Positions 26,253 to 36,160 of a stretch of DNA of 64,000 nucleotides are shown here, piece after piece. Within the stretch, counting starts at the first letter, position 1. Each line of letters opens with the position of its first letter. The stretch covers positions 1 through 64,000 of the forward strand of contig CAYSHP010000001.1 of NCBI GenBank assembly GCA_964430875.1, written 5' to 3'. This DNA is from M55B127 sp035269185 (lineage in GTDB: Bacteria; Bacillota; Halanaerobiia; Halanaerobiales; M55B127). The notes under the pieces are model-generated. The model ran no database searches. It was not told the DNA's origin and was given only the letters and a program-made list of their open reading frames with translations. The position numbers and the translations under genes were made by a program.

Positions 26253-27650
26253 TTGATAAGTAGAAATATATTTGAAAATATTAATCCCTTTGATCACCGC
26301 TACTCCTATAATAAAGAAATATTTACTGAAATAAAAAAATATTTATCTGAAAGTGCTAATATTGATTATCAACTAAAAGTAGAGTTAGCATTAGTAAAAA
26401 GCTTAAACAAGCTAGGAGTATGTTCAAAAAAGGTGGTTGATGAGGTAAGTGAAGCTGTAAAAAATATTAAAGCAGATGAGGCCTATGAAGAAGAAAGAAA
26501 AACAAAACACAATATTAGAGCATTAGTAAATCTAATTCAAAAAAGGGTAAGTAAAAAGTCAAAACCATTTATACACTTAACAGCTACTTCTTATGATATT
26601 GTAGATACCGCCAACTCTTTAAGATATAAAGAAGTTACTGAAGATATCATTTTGCCAAAAATAGAAGAGTTAATTAATCAATTAATTAGGCTCGCTGAAC
26701 GAGAAAAAGGCACTATACAAATTGGTAGAACCCATGGTCAGCATGCGGTTCCTATTACTTTTGGTTATGTATTGGCAGGTTATGTTGAACGACTTGGACT
26801 TAGATATAAAGAAGTTCAACAAAAAGCAGATGCTTTAAAAGGGAAATTTTCAGGGGCTTGTGGTACCTATAATGCTTCAAGTTTATTCTTTGAAAATCCT
26901 GTTGAATTTGAAAAAAATGTCATGGAAGAACTAGACATTAAAGCCGGTGATTTTTCTTCCCAAATTGTAATTGCAGAATATATGACAGATTTTATTCATT
27001 CCATTATATCAACCTTTGGTATTCTTGCTAATTTCAGTGATGATATGAGAAACTTACAGCGAACTGAAATAAATGAAGTGGGCGAGTTTTTCAGCAAAGA
27101 TCAGGTAGGTTCTTCTACAATGCCTCATAAAAGAAATCCCATTAACTATGAAAATATTAAAAGTATGTGGAAAAGGACAATGCCCCAGATGAATACAATC
27201 TATATGGATCAGATCTCTGAACATCAAAGAGATTTAACTAATTCAGCTTCCAGCCGATTTATCCCAGATATATTGGTTGGGTTTATCTTATCTGTGCAGA
27301 GATTAATAAGTGTGTTAGATAAATTTGGTATTGATGACAATAAGATGAAAGAAAACTTTAATTTACACCGTGAAATGATAATTGCAGAACCGCTTTATAT
27401 TATTTTAGCTTCCCAGGGACACCCAGACGCTCATGAAGCTGTAAGGCATTTAACCTTACAAGCAGAAGAGTCTGAGCATACCCCAAGGGAGCTTTTTTAT
27501 TTGCAGGATAAATTTAAAGAGTATCGAGAAAAAATGACAGATTATCAAAAAGAAATAATAGATAATCCCGCCAAATATATAGGGGTTTCTAAAGAAAGAA
27601 CAGAGTACATTATTAAAAAATGGCAAAATTACTTTAAAGAGGAGAGATAA
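26253..27650 (+). CDS. purB: Adenylosuccinate lyase
   Basis: 465 residues, fumarase/aspartase superfamily. It splits SAICAR to AICAR and fumarate, and adenylosuccinate to AMP and fumarate, so it acts in two purine steps. Seen: RTHGQHAVPITFGY and the superfamily signature SSTMPHKRNPINYE with its flexible catalytic loop. TTG start after TGGAGG. Eighteen bases after purE and four bases before purC. Confidence 0.95.
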   Translation: MISRNIFENINPFDHRYSYNKEIFTEIKKYLSESANIDYQLKVELALVKSLNKLGVCSKKVVDEVSEAVKNIKADEAYEEERKTKHNIRALVNLIQKRVSKKSKPFIHLTATSYDIVDTANSLRYKEVTEDIILPKIEELINQLIRLAEREKGTIQIGRTHGQHAVPITFGYVLAGYVERLGLRYKEVQQKADALKGKFSGACGTYNASSLFFENPVEFEKNVMEELDIKAGDFSSQIVIAEYMTDFIHSIISTFGILANFSDDMRNLQRTEINEVGEFFSKDQVGSSTMPHKRNPINYENIKSMWKRTMPQMNTIYMDQISEHQRDLTNSASSRFIPDILVGFILSVQRLISVLDKFGIDDNKMKENFNLHREMIIAEPLYIILASQGHPDAHEAVRHLTLQAEESEHTPRELFYLQDKFKEYREKMTDYQKEIIDNPAKYIGVSKERTEYIIKKWQNYFKEER

Positions 27651-27654
27651 AAAA

Positions 27655-28374
27655 ATGGAAAAAGGTAAACTACTTTATGAAGGAAAAGCAAAAAAGATTT
27701 ATGAATCTGACAATCCAGAGCAGCTAATTGTACATTATAAGGATGATGCAACAGCTTTTGATGGCAAAAAGAAAGGGCAAATTGAATCAAAAGGTAAATA
27801 TAACTTGGAAATTTCCAATATATTTTTCATGCTATTAGAAGACCATGATGTAAAAACACATCTTATTAGGCAGATCAATGATACAGATTTATTAGTTAAA
27901 AAAGTAGATATAATACCAATTGAAGTTGTTTTAAGAAATGTGGCAGCCGGTAGTTTAGCAAAAAGGCTAGGTTTAGAAGAAGGTACTGAGTTAAATAGGC
28001 CAATATTAGAATTTTATTATAAAAGTGATGAATTAGGTGATCCTTTAATTAATAGATACCATATTAGTGAGAGAGAACTTGCTACCGAAGGACAGCTTAA
28101 ATTATTAGAAGTATTAGGATTTAAAATTAATAAAATATTAAAGGAATACTTAGAAGATAAAAATATTAAACTGATTGATTTCAAACTTGAATTTGGTTTA
28201 GATAATAATGAAAATATTTTGTTAGCTGATGAAATCTCCCCAGATACCTGTAGATTTTGGGATATTGAAACCAATAAAAAATTAGATAAAGATCGTTTTA
28301 GAAGAGACTTAGGAGAAATTGAAGATGCTTATCAAGAAATCCTTTATAGATTAAAAAAGGGTGTGGTGAGTTAA
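27655..28374 (+). CDS. purC: SAICAR synthase
   Basis: 239 residues, ATP-dependent ligase joining aspartate to CAIR. Seen: N-terminal LLYEGKAKKIYE nucleotide loop, FDGKKKGQIESKG, VVLRNVAAGSLAKRLG and DEISPDTCRFWD. Length is normal for the bacterial single-domain form. ATG after GAGGAGAG. Its stop TAA overlaps the purS ATG by one base. Confidence 0.96.
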   Translation: MEKGKLLYEGKAKKIYESDNPEQLIVHYKDDATAFDGKKKGQIESKGKYNLEISNIFFMLLEDHDVKTHLIRQINDTDLLVKKVDIIPIEVVLRNVAAGSLAKRLGLEEGTELNRPILEFYYKSDELGDPLINRYHISERELATEGQLKLLEVLGFKINKILKEYLEDKNIKLIDFKLEFGLDNNENILLADEISPDTCRFWDIETNKKLDKDRFRRDLGEIEDAYQEILYRLKKGVVS

Positions 28375-28634
28375 TGGATTGGGAAGTCAAAATAGAAACA
28401 AAGCTAAAAGATGGAATTCTAGACCCACAGGGTAAAGCCGTTAAAACAGGCTTAAAGCAATTAGGTTATGATAATGTGGGATCTGTATATGTAGGTAAAT
28501 ATCTGGAACTTATTTTAGATGATATACCTAATCAAGCTAAAGCAGAGGATATGGTTATAGATATGTGTGAAAAACTATTAGCTAATCCCGTAATCGAAGA
28601 CTATAAATATGAGTTAACAAAGGTGGAGAGATAA
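28374..28634 (+). CDS. purS: FGAM synthase PurS subunit
   Basis: 86 residues, small structural subunit that bridges PurL and PurQ in the three-part formylglycinamidine ribonucleotide synthase. Recognised by VKIETKLKDGILDPQGKAV, GYDNVGSVYVGKY and the end of the ferredoxin-like fold. Its presence fits the small-type PurL downstream. Directly abuts purQ. Confidence 0.95.
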   Translation: MDWEVKIETKLKDGILDPQGKAVKTGLKQLGYDNVGSVYVGKYLELILDDIPNQAKAEDMVIDMCEKLLANPVIEDYKYELTKVER

Positions 28635-29336
28635 ATGAAGGCAGGAGTTGTAACCTTTCCCGGCTCAAACTGTGATCAAGATGTGTATAATGTCTTAAAT
28701 AATATATTTGATTTAGAGACAGACATGATCTGGCATAAAGATAAAAAATTAAATCACTATGATTTAGTTGTTTTACCCGGCGGCTTTTCATATGGTGATT
28801 ACCTTAGATCAGGCGCTATTGCCCGGTTTTCAAATATTATGGAGTCTGTTATTGACTATGCAAACCAAGGTGGGTTAGTCTTAGGAATTTGCAATGGTTT
28901 TCAAATACTTTTAGAATCAGATTTATTACCAGGAGCAATGAAAGTAAATGACAATTTAAAGTTTGTTTGTAAAAATGTACAGCTTAAGGTTACAAACAAT
29001 AATTCTCCTTTTACTAATCAATATAATAAAGAGGAGATTATAGAGATGCCGGTTGCCCACGGAGAAGGTAATTACTATATTGACCCCAAAAGACTAAAAA
29101 ATTTAAAAATTAATGAACAGATTTTATTAAAATATAAAAATAATGAAGAAAATCCAAATGGCTCTATTGAAAATATTGCCGGTATTTGCAATAAAGAAAA
29201 AAATGTATTTGGACTGATGCCCCATCCAGAGAGATGTTCAGAAGAGATCATTTCTCCTGGTGCAAGTGATGGATATCGGATGTTTTCATCTATTATTGAA
29301 GAAGTTAAAGTAAGAGGTGAGAAACTTGTCAGATAA
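28635..29336 (+). CDS. purQ: FGAM synthase glutaminase subunit PurQ
   Basis: 233 residues, class I glutamine amidotransferase that supplies ammonia to PurL. Seen: VVTFPGSNCDQD, the nucleophile Cys in LVLGICNGFQ and the His-Glu of the triad in LMPHPERCSEE. The end overlaps the start of purL by 11 bases, so the two are translationally coupled. Confidence 0.96.
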   Translation: MKAGVVTFPGSNCDQDVYNVLNNIFDLETDMIWHKDKKLNHYDLVVLPGGFSYGDYLRSGAIARFSNIMESVIDYANQGGLVLGICNGFQILLESDLLPGAMKVNDNLKFVCKNVQLKVTNNNSPFTNQYNKEEIIEMPVAHGEGNYYIDPKRLKNLKINEQILLKYKNNEENPNGSIENIAGICNKEKNVFGLMPHPERCSEEIISPGASDGYRMFSSIIEEVKVRGEKLVR

Positions 29337-31506
29337 ACCCTGGGAAAAAGAAGGGCTATCAGAAGCAGAATATAATATGATAGTCGACTTATTAGAGCGT
29401 AAACCAACCGAGACCGAGTTAGGTATATTTGGTGTAATGTGGTCAGAACACTGTAGTTATAAAAATTCGAAGTTAATATTAAAGACTTTGCCAACTGAGG
29501 GAGCTTGTGTATTGCAGGGACCGGGTGAAAATGCCGGAATTATAGATATTGGTGATAATCAGGCCATTTCATTTAAAATTGAAAGCCATAACCATCCTTC
29601 TGCTGTAGAACCTTTTCAAGGTGCTGCTACTGGGGTGGGTGGTATCATCAGAGATATTTTCACAATGGGAGCCAGACCAATTGCTACCTTAAATTCTCTT
29701 AGATTTGGTAATTTAGATAAAGATAGAGTTAAATTTCTCTTTAAAGGTGTTGTTTCAGGGATTTCTAGTTATGGCAATAGTATTGGTATTCCTACGGTAG
29801 GAGGAGAAGTTCATTTTTCGGATGCTTATGAAGGCAACCCTCTTGTGAATGTAATGAGTGTGGGATTACTTGAACATAAAGATATAGCAACTGCTACTGC
29901 TGAAGGTAGTGGTAATTCTGTCATGGTAGTAGGAGCAGCCACTGGTAGAGATGGTATTCAAGGAGCGAGTTTTGCTTCTGATGAACTTACTGAAGATTCG
30001 GATGAAGACCGTCCCGCAGTTCAAGTGGGTGATCCTTTTATGGAAAAACTACTTTTAGAGGCTAGTTTGGAATTAATTAAAAGTAATGCAATAGTTGGTA
30101 TTCAGGATATGGGAGCTGCTGGTTTAACTAGTTCTTCTGCTGAAATGGCCAGCCGTGGAAATAGTGGTATAGAAATAGATATAGCAAAAGTACCTACACG
30201 TGAAAAAAACATGACTCCTTATGAAATTATGCTTTCAGAATCACAAGAAAGAATGTTAGTTGTTCCTAAAAAAGGTAAAGAAGAAATAGTAAGTGAAATT
30301 TTTACAAAATGGGGCTTACATGCTGAAGTTGTCGGTCAAGTAACTGATGACGGCATGCTCAGAATTTTAAATGGAGAACAAAAGGTAGCTGAAATATCAG
30401 CTAGAATTTTAGCAGATGAAGCACCCGAATACTTTAGAAAAGCGGTCAGACCTAAATATATTGATGATATTAAAAAAGTAACTGCTGCTGAAATAACTAG
30501 TAATGATTATAATCAAGATCTCTTAAATTTACTAAATTCACCAACTATTGCCAGTAAAAATTGGATATATAAGCAGTATGATCATATGGTAATGACTAAT
30601 ACAGTTGTAGGTCCTGGTTCAGATGCTGCAGTAATAAGAATTAAAGATATGGATAAAGCGGTAGCTTTAACAACTGATAATAATGGCAGGTACTGTTATC
30701 TTGATCCTATCAAAGGAGGCAAGATTGCAGTTGCAGAAGCAGCCCGCAATATTGTATGTTCTGGGGGACAGCCGCTTGCAATCACGGATGGCTTAAATTT
30801 TGGCAATCCTATGGATCCCGAGATATACTGGCAGTTTAAAAACAGTGTAGAAGGTTTATCAAAAGCCTGTAAAGAATTAGAAACCCCTGTCATTGGAGGT
30901 AATGTTAGTTTCTATAACGAGAGCCCTAAAGGGGCTATCTACCCGACTCCAATTGTTGGGATGGTAGGCCTTTTAGATTCAATTGATAATAGGGTTACCA
31001 TGGATTTTAAGGATGAAGGGGATTTAATCTTCTTGTTAGGAGCTAATCAAGAAGAATTAGGTGCAAGTGAATATCTTAAATTACAAGAAAATAGAATTGA
31101 TGGTTATGTACCTGAAATAGATTTAAAATTAGAAAAAAGAGTTCAAGACACAGTTTTTAAGGCAGTAAAAGAAGGTATAGTAAAGTCAGCCCATGATTGT
31201 TCAGAAGGTGGTTTAGCAGTTGCTTTAGCTGAATCTTGTTTTAAAAATGAAATAGGAGTAAATATAAAGATAGAGGAAAATATAAGTGATAAAGCATTAT
31301 TATTTGGTGAAACACAAAGCAGAATAATTGTGAGTATAGCTCAAGATAATGAGAATATATTAAAGAAAATTGCCGAAGAAAATAAAATACCTATAAAAAA
31401 GATAGGTAGAACTCAAGGTAATAGATATTTATTTAATGATTTAATTGAGTTAAGTGTTGAGGAGATGAATAACAAGTGGGAAAATGCAATCGAGAGAAAG
31501 ATTTAA
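29326..31506 (+). CDS. purL: FGAM synthase large subunit, small-type PurL
   Basis: 726 residues, the ATP-using synthase subunit of the PurLSQ complex; converts FGAR to FGAM. Seen: GVMWSEHCSYKNSK, SHNHPSAVEPFQGAATGVGG, GIQDMGAAGLTSSS, and the second half with TDNNGRYCYLDP and SAHDCSEGGLAVALAE. The length is that of the small PurL that needs PurS and PurQ. A GTG at 29317 lies within the ribosome binding site AGAGGTGA; TTG at 29326 is well spaced and gives MSDKPWEKEG, so I chose it. Confidence 0.95.
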   Translation: MSDKPWEKEGLSEAEYNMIVDLLERKPTETELGIFGVMWSEHCSYKNSKLILKTLPTEGACVLQGPGENAGIIDIGDNQAISFKIESHNHPSAVEPFQGAATGVGGIIRDIFTMGARPIATLNSLRFGNLDKDRVKFLFKGVVSGISSYGNSIGIPTVGGEVHFSDAYEGNPLVNVMSVGLLEHKDIATATAEGSGNSVMVVGAATGRDGIQGASFASDELTEDSDEDRPAVQVGDPFMEKLLLEASLELIKSNAIVGIQDMGAAGLTSSSAEMASRGNSGIEIDIAKVPTREKNMTPYEIMLSESQERMLVVPKKGKEEIVSEIFTKWGLHAEVVGQVTDDGMLRILNGEQKVAEISARILADEAPEYFRKAVRPKYIDDIKKVTAAEITSNDYNQDLLNLLNSPTIASKNWIYKQYDHMVMTNTVVGPGSDAAVIRIKDMDKAVALTTDNNGRYCYLDPIKGGKIAVAEAARNIVCSGGQPLAITDGLNFGNPMDPEIYWQFKNSVEGLSKACKELETPVIGGNVSFYNESPKGAIYPTPIVGMVGLLDSIDNRVTMDFKDEGDLIFLLGANQEELGASEYLKLQENRIDGYVPEIDLKLEKRVQDTVFKAVKEGIVKSAHDCSEGGLAVALAESCFKNEIGVNIKIEENISDKALLFGETQSRIIVSIAQDNENILKKIAEENKIPIKKIGRTQGNRYLFNDLIELSVEEMNNKWENAIERKI

Positions 31507-32915
31507 AACAAAATGACAAAATGGAAGAGGAATGTGGTATCTTTGGAATTTATTCTCCTGAAAAAAGAGATGATATTGCTCGGTTGAATTACTTAGGTTT
31601 ACATGCTTTACAGCACCGAGGTCAAGAAAGTGCTGGTATTTGTGTAAATAATGATCGACAGCTAAAGGTCCATAAAGGTATGGGATTGGTTAGTAATGTT
31701 TTTGATAAAGAAACTTTAAAAGATCTAACCGGAAATATCAGTATAGGTCATGTTAGATATTCTACAACAGGTTCTTCTCTTTTGGTTAATGCTCAACCAC
31801 TTCTAACTAACAGTATTAAAGGAGATTTAGCTTTAGCTCATAATGGTAACTTAATTAATGGCCAGGAACTAAAAGATAACTTAGAATCCCACGGTTCTAT
31901 CTTTCATTCTACACTTGATACTGAAGTTATTGCACATCTAGTAGCAAGATCTTTTAAAGATGATATTATAGAGGCTTTAATGCAAAGCCTTCAACAGATA
32001 AAAGGAGCCTTTAGTTTAATTGCAATGACTAATGATAGTCTAATTGCAGCTCGTGACCCCCATGGTTTTAGACCATTAGTTTTAGGAAAAAAAGATGATA
32101 GCTTTATATTATCTTCGGAAACCTGTGCCTTTGATATAATTGATGCTGAATTTATGAGAGAAATTGAACCGGGTGAAGTTTTAATAATTAATCAAGAAGG
32201 TATTACAAGCAAAAGATACAGCGAGGATAAAACAAAAGCTTTTTGTGTATTTGAATTTATCTATTTTGCTCGCCCGGACAGTATAATTGGGGGAGAGAAT
32301 GTTTATCTTGCCCGCAAGAAGATGGGCAGGAGACTAGCCAAGGAAATGAACATAGAGGCTGATTTGGTGGTACCGGTTCCCAGCTCTGGAATGGCTGCAG
32401 CACAAGGTTATTCCCTAGAAGCCGGTATATCTTATGCTGATGGTATTTTAAGAAACCGTTATGTAGGGAGAACTTTTATTCAGCCTACCCAGGAAATGCG
32501 TGATTTAAAGGTAAGAATGAAATTAAATCCGATAAATAAGATCTTAGAAGGTAAAGATATAATCTTAGTTGATGATTCAATTGTAAGGGGTACTACAAGT
32601 AAACAAATTATTAATAGACTAAAAGAAACTGATGTTAATAAAATTCATATGGCTATTGCTTCTCCTCCTGTAAAACATCCCTGTTTTTATGGTTTGGATA
32701 CTTCCAGGCGCCAAGAACTCATTGCTCGAGAAAAAGAAGTAGAAGAAATAGCTGAATATATTGGGGCTGATAGTTTGCATTATTTAAGCTTAGAAGGTAT
32801 TTTATCAGTTTTAGAGGCAGATGATTATGGTTACTGTAGTGCTTGTTTTAACGGGAAATATCCCACCGATGAAAATGAAAAGAGAGAGGTCGATAAAAAT
32901 GGGTTTATCCTATAA
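31476..32915 (+). CDS. purF: Amidophosphoribosyltransferase
   Basis: 479 residues, first committed enzyme of purine synthesis: PRPP plus glutamine to phosphoribosylamine. The nucleophile is the Cys of EECGIFGIYS, exposed after removal of a short propeptide. Seen: LHALQHRGQESAGI, the PRPP-binding ILVDDSIVRGTTSK, and cysteines in HPCFYGLD and YCSACFNGKYP that match the iron-sulfur ligands of the B. subtilis-type enzyme. The GTG at 31476 has GAGGAG upstream and gives a 19-residue propeptide; the ATG at 31521 lacks a ribosome binding site. It overlaps purL by 31 bases. Its substrate PRPP is the predicted ligand of the operon's second aptamer. Confidence 0.95.
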   Translation: MGKCNREKDLKQNDKMEEECGIFGIYSPEKRDDIARLNYLGLHALQHRGQESAGICVNNDRQLKVHKGMGLVSNVFDKETLKDLTGNISIGHVRYSTTGSSLLVNAQPLLTNSIKGDLALAHNGNLINGQELKDNLESHGSIFHSTLDTEVIAHLVARSFKDDIIEALMQSLQQIKGAFSLIAMTNDSLIAARDPHGFRPLVLGKKDDSFILSSETCAFDIIDAEFMREIEPGEVLIINQEGITSKRYSEDKTKAFCVFEFIYFARPDSIIGGENVYLARKKMGRRLAKEMNIEADLVVPVPSSGMAAAQGYSLEAGISYADGILRNRYVGRTFIQPTQEMRDLKVRMKLNPINKILEGKDIILVDDSIVRGTTSKQIINRLKETDVNKIHMAIASPPVKHPCFYGLDTSRRQELIAREKEVEEIAEYIGADSLHYLSLEGILSVLEADDYGYCSACFNGKYPTDENEKREVDKNGFIL

Positions 32916-33909
32916 AGAGGCCGGAGTTGATATAAAAAAGGGTGAAGAAGCTGTTAATCAAATTAAAGGATTAGTTAAATCAACTTACAATGAAAATGTT
33001 ATTACAGATTTAGGTGCATTTGGAGGTTTATTTAATCTCGATTTAAAAAATTATGATGAACCGATTTTAGCAGCTGCTACAGATGGAGTAGGTACCAAAC
33101 TTAAATTAGCATTTTTAGCTGATAAACATGATACCATAGGTATTGATTTAGTAGCAATGAGTGTAAATGACTTAGTGACCTTAGGAGCAAAACCTTTGTT
33201 TTTTTTAGATTATCTTGCTACTGGTAGTCTAAATGTTGAGCAATTCAATGAAGTAGTCACAGGTATTGTACAGGGGTGTAAAGAGGCGGGTTGTGCTCTT
33301 TTAGGGGGAGAAACAGCTGAAATGCCTGATTTCTATAAAAAAGGTGAATATGATACAGCTGGATTTTGTGTGGGAATAGTAGATAAAGATAAAGTGATAG
33401 ATGGTTCAAAGATAGAGGAGGGTGATAGTTTAATTGGTATCTCTTCTAATGGTATTCATAGTAATGGATTTTCACTAGTTAGGAAACTTTTTATTAAAGA
33501 AAATAAACATAACAATCATAAATTTTTAGAAAACCTTCTAAAACCAACAAGAATTTATGTGAAGCCAATTTTAAAAATTATTGATAAATTTAATATCAAA
33601 GGTATAGCCCATATTACAGGTGGGGGCTTAATAGAAAATGTGCCTCGAATTCTGCCGGAAGGACTTACAGCAGAGATAGATATAACCAGTTTTCCCACTC
33701 CTGGAATTTTTAATAAAATAAAAAAAGCAGGTAAGATTGAACAAAAAGAGATGTATAAAACATTTAATATGGGCATAGGAATGGTGTTAGCAGTAAACCA
33801 AGTTGATAAAGATAAAGTTATTTCAAAACTAAAAGCATTAGGTGAAAAATCTTATGAGATCGGCCGGGTAACTGAAAAAAAAGAAGAAGGTTTAATATTG
33901 AAAGGATGA
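32899..33909 (+). CDS. purM: AIR synthase
   Basis: 336 residues, phosphoribosylformylglycinamidine cyclo-ligase, ATP-dependent ring closure to AIR. Seen: LSYKEAGVDIKKGEEAV, AATDGVGTKLKLA, GIDLVAMSVNDLV, LLGGETAEMPDFY and HITGGGLIENVPR. An open frame runs 78 bases further upstream inside purF, but ATG at 32899 follows AGAGAGGT and gives the standard N-terminus. Overlaps the purF end by 17 bases. Confidence 0.96.
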   Translation: MGLSYKEAGVDIKKGEEAVNQIKGLVKSTYNENVITDLGAFGGLFNLDLKNYDEPILAAATDGVGTKLKLAFLADKHDTIGIDLVAMSVNDLVTLGAKPLFFLDYLATGSLNVEQFNEVVTGIVQGCKEAGCALLGGETAEMPDFYKKGEYDTAGFCVGIVDKDKVIDGSKIEEGDSLIGISSNGIHSNGFSLVRKLFIKENKHNNHKFLENLLKPTRIYVKPILKIIDKFNIKGIAHITGGGLIENVPRILPEGLTAEIDITSFPTPGIFNKIKKAGKIEQKEMYKTFNMGIGMVLAVNQVDKDKVISKLKALGEKSYEIGRVTEKKEEGLILKG

Positions 33910-33913
33910 GAAC

Positions 33914-34522
33914 ATGTTTAACTTAGCCGTGTTAGTTTCGGGGAGAGGCAGTAATTTACAGTCAATAATAGATAAACTACATTTGAAAGATAAAAATATA
34001 GAAATAAAATGTGTTATTTGTAATAAAAAAGATGCCTTTGCCTTAAAAAGGGCAAAAAAACATGGAATTAAAGTTTATTTCATAGATGAAAGAAGATATA
34101 ATGATAAAAAAGAATATGATAAAAAGATAATTAAAGTAATTACTAATAATGAAATTGATTTAATAATTTTAGCCGGCTATATGAAGGTTTTAACACCTAC
34201 TTTTGTAAAAAAATTTAAAAATAAAATAGTTAATATCCATCCTTCACTTTTACCAGCTTTTCCTGGTTTAAATGCCCAAAAACAAGCTTTAGATTATGGA
34301 GTTAAAGTTAGTGGATGTACGGTCCATTTTGTTGATGAGGGAGTAGACACTGGACCTATTATAAAACAAAAAGCAGTAGAAGTTAAATCAGATGATACTG
34401 AAAAGAGTTTAGCCAAACGTATCCTAAATTATGAACATCAGATACTACCTGAAGTTATTGAACTTATCTCTAAAAAAAAGGTTGTATTAAAAAAAGATAA
34501 TACAGTTAGGATTAAGGAGTGA
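33914..34522 (+). CDS. purN: Phosphoribosylglycinamide formyltransferase
   Basis: 202 residues, transfers formyl from 10-formyl-tetrahydrofolate to GAR. Seen: VLVSGRGSNLQSIID, LAGYMKVLTPTFV, VNIHPSLLPAFPG with the catalytic His, and VHFVDEGVDTGPII with the catalytic Asp. Four bases after purM; its last codons carry the ribosome binding site AAGGAGTGAT of purH. Confidence 0.96.
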   Translation: MFNLAVLVSGRGSNLQSIIDKLHLKDKNIEIKCVICNKKDAFALKRAKKHGIKVYFIDERRYNDKKEYDKKIIKVITNNEIDLIILAGYMKVLTPTFVKKFKNKIVNIHPSLLPAFPGLNAQKQALDYGVKVSGCTVHFVDEGVDTGPIIKQKAVEVKSDDTEKSLAKRILNYEHQILPEVIELISKKKVVLKKDNTVRIKE

Positions 34523-34527
34523 TTTAT

Positions 34528-36093
34528 TTGTCTGAAATTAAAAGAGCGTTAATTAGTGTTTCTAATAAAAAAGGTATCAAAGAGTTTGCTAAAACTTTAG
34601 CAGAAAATAAAGTTGAAATAATATCAACGGGAGGAACTGCTAAAAAAATTGCCGAAACCGGTGTTGAGGTAATAAACATATCGGATGTTACAAATTTTCC
34701 GGAAATGATGGAAGGAAGAGTAAAAACCCTTCATCCTAATATCCATGCAGGCATTTTGGCTCGTAGAGCCAAAGATTCAGATTTAGATGAATTAGACAAA
34801 TTGAATATTAAAACAATTGATTTAATAGTCTGTAATCTTTACCCTTTTGCTGAAACATTAAATAAAAAAGATGTTGAACTTAAGGAAATATTAGAAAATA
34901 TTGATATTGGTGGACCAACTATGATTAGGGCAGCTGCTAAAAACTTTCCTGATGTTCTAGTTGTAGTAGATCCCAAAGATTATAAAAAAATAGCTGAAAA
35001 AATAGAAGGTAATGAGAACATAGATAAATCTTTAAAAAAGAAGATGGCTTATAAGGCATTTAATCATACCGCTGAATATGATGCAATTATTCAAAATTAT
35101 TTCTATGAACATATAGATGATATTAATGAATTCCCTGATATTTTAATTGAACCTTATTATAAAAAACAAAATTTAAGATATGGTGAAAATCCGCACCAAA
35201 AAGCTGCTTTTTATAAAGAGAGAAAGGTTAATGAACCTTGTGTAACAAATGCAGAGAAAATTAGTGGAAAAGGGTTATCATTTAATAATATAAATGATAC
35301 AGAAGGGGCAGTTGAATTAATTAAAGAATTTCCTAATAAACCAACTGCTGCTGTAATTAAACATACTAATCCCTGTGGATTAGCTTCTGCAGATGATATA
35401 ATAACAGCTTTTAAAAATGCTTATGCGGGTGATCCTCTATCAGCCTTTGGTTCCATAGTTTCGTTAAACCAGGCTGTAGATCATAAGTTAGCCGAGGAGA
35501 TAATCAGTGGAGAGAAGTATATAGAAGTAATTACAGCACCTGATTTTAGTAGTGATGCTGTAGAAATATTAAAAGATAGATGGGAAAGTATCCGAATCTT
35601 AAAAACAAAAGATACAAATGGAAATATTAAAAGATTTGGTTATGATTTTAAAAAAGTAACCGGAGGATTATTGGTACAAAACCGAGATTTAGAAATGGTA
35701 AACCAAAGTGAAATTAAATTAGTAACTAAGCAGACAACAGATGAAAAGTTAATTAAAGAACTACTATTTGCCTGGAAAGCAGCAAAACATGTAAAGTCTA
35801 ATGCAATTGTAATGGCTAAAGATGAAATGTTAGTTGGTGTAGGGGCGGGACAGATGAGCAGAGTAGATGCCATGATTATTGCCGGCCGCAAAGCAAAAGG
35901 AAGACAACAAGGTGCCGTGGTTGCTTCAGATGCCTTTTTTCCTTTTCCAGATGCCATTGAAAAGGCAGCCGAATACGGGATCAAAGCAATAATCCAACCC
36001 GGGGGCTCAATTAGAGATGAACAAGTAATTAAAAAAGCTAATGAATTAGGTATTGCTATGTATTTTACTAATATAAGGCACTTTCGCCATTAA
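34528..36093 (+). CDS. purH: AICAR transformylase / IMP cyclohydrolase
   Basis: 521 residues, bifunctional enzyme for the last two steps to IMP. N-terminal IMP cyclohydrolase (about 1-195, SEIKRALISVSNKKG, STGGTAKKI, EGRVKTLHPNIHAGIL, NLYPF) and C-terminal transformylase (RYGENPHQKAAFY, KHTNPCG, DAFFPFPD, QPGGSIRD). A GTG at 34519 overlaps the ribosome binding site; TTG at 34528 is properly spaced. Last purine gene of the operon. No hairpin with a T-run follows within 60 bases, so read-through into the next gene is possible. Confidence 0.96.
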   Translation: MSEIKRALISVSNKKGIKEFAKTLAENKVEIISTGGTAKKIAETGVEVINISDVTNFPEMMEGRVKTLHPNIHAGILARRAKDSDLDELDKLNIKTIDLIVCNLYPFAETLNKKDVELKEILENIDIGGPTMIRAAAKNFPDVLVVVDPKDYKKIAEKIEGNENIDKSLKKKMAYKAFNHTAEYDAIIQNYFYEHIDDINEFPDILIEPYYKKQNLRYGENPHQKAAFYKERKVNEPCVTNAEKISGKGLSFNNINDTEGAVELIKEFPNKPTAAVIKHTNPCGLASADDIITAFKNAYAGDPLSAFGSIVSLNQAVDHKLAEEIISGEKYIEVITAPDFSSDAVEILKDRWESIRILKTKDTNGNIKRFGYDFKKVTGGLLVQNRDLEMVNQSEIKLVTKQTTDEKLIKELLFAWKAAKHVKSNAIVMAKDEMLVGVGAGQMSRVDAMIIAGRKAKGRQQGAVVASDAFFPFPDAIEKAAEYGIKAIIQPGGSIRDEQVIKKANELGIAMYFTNIRHFRH

Positions 36094-36160
36094 AAAGGCA
36101 GGAAATACTGATAATCTCAAGAATATTATAATAAAGTATTAAATAAATGGGGTGATTAGT

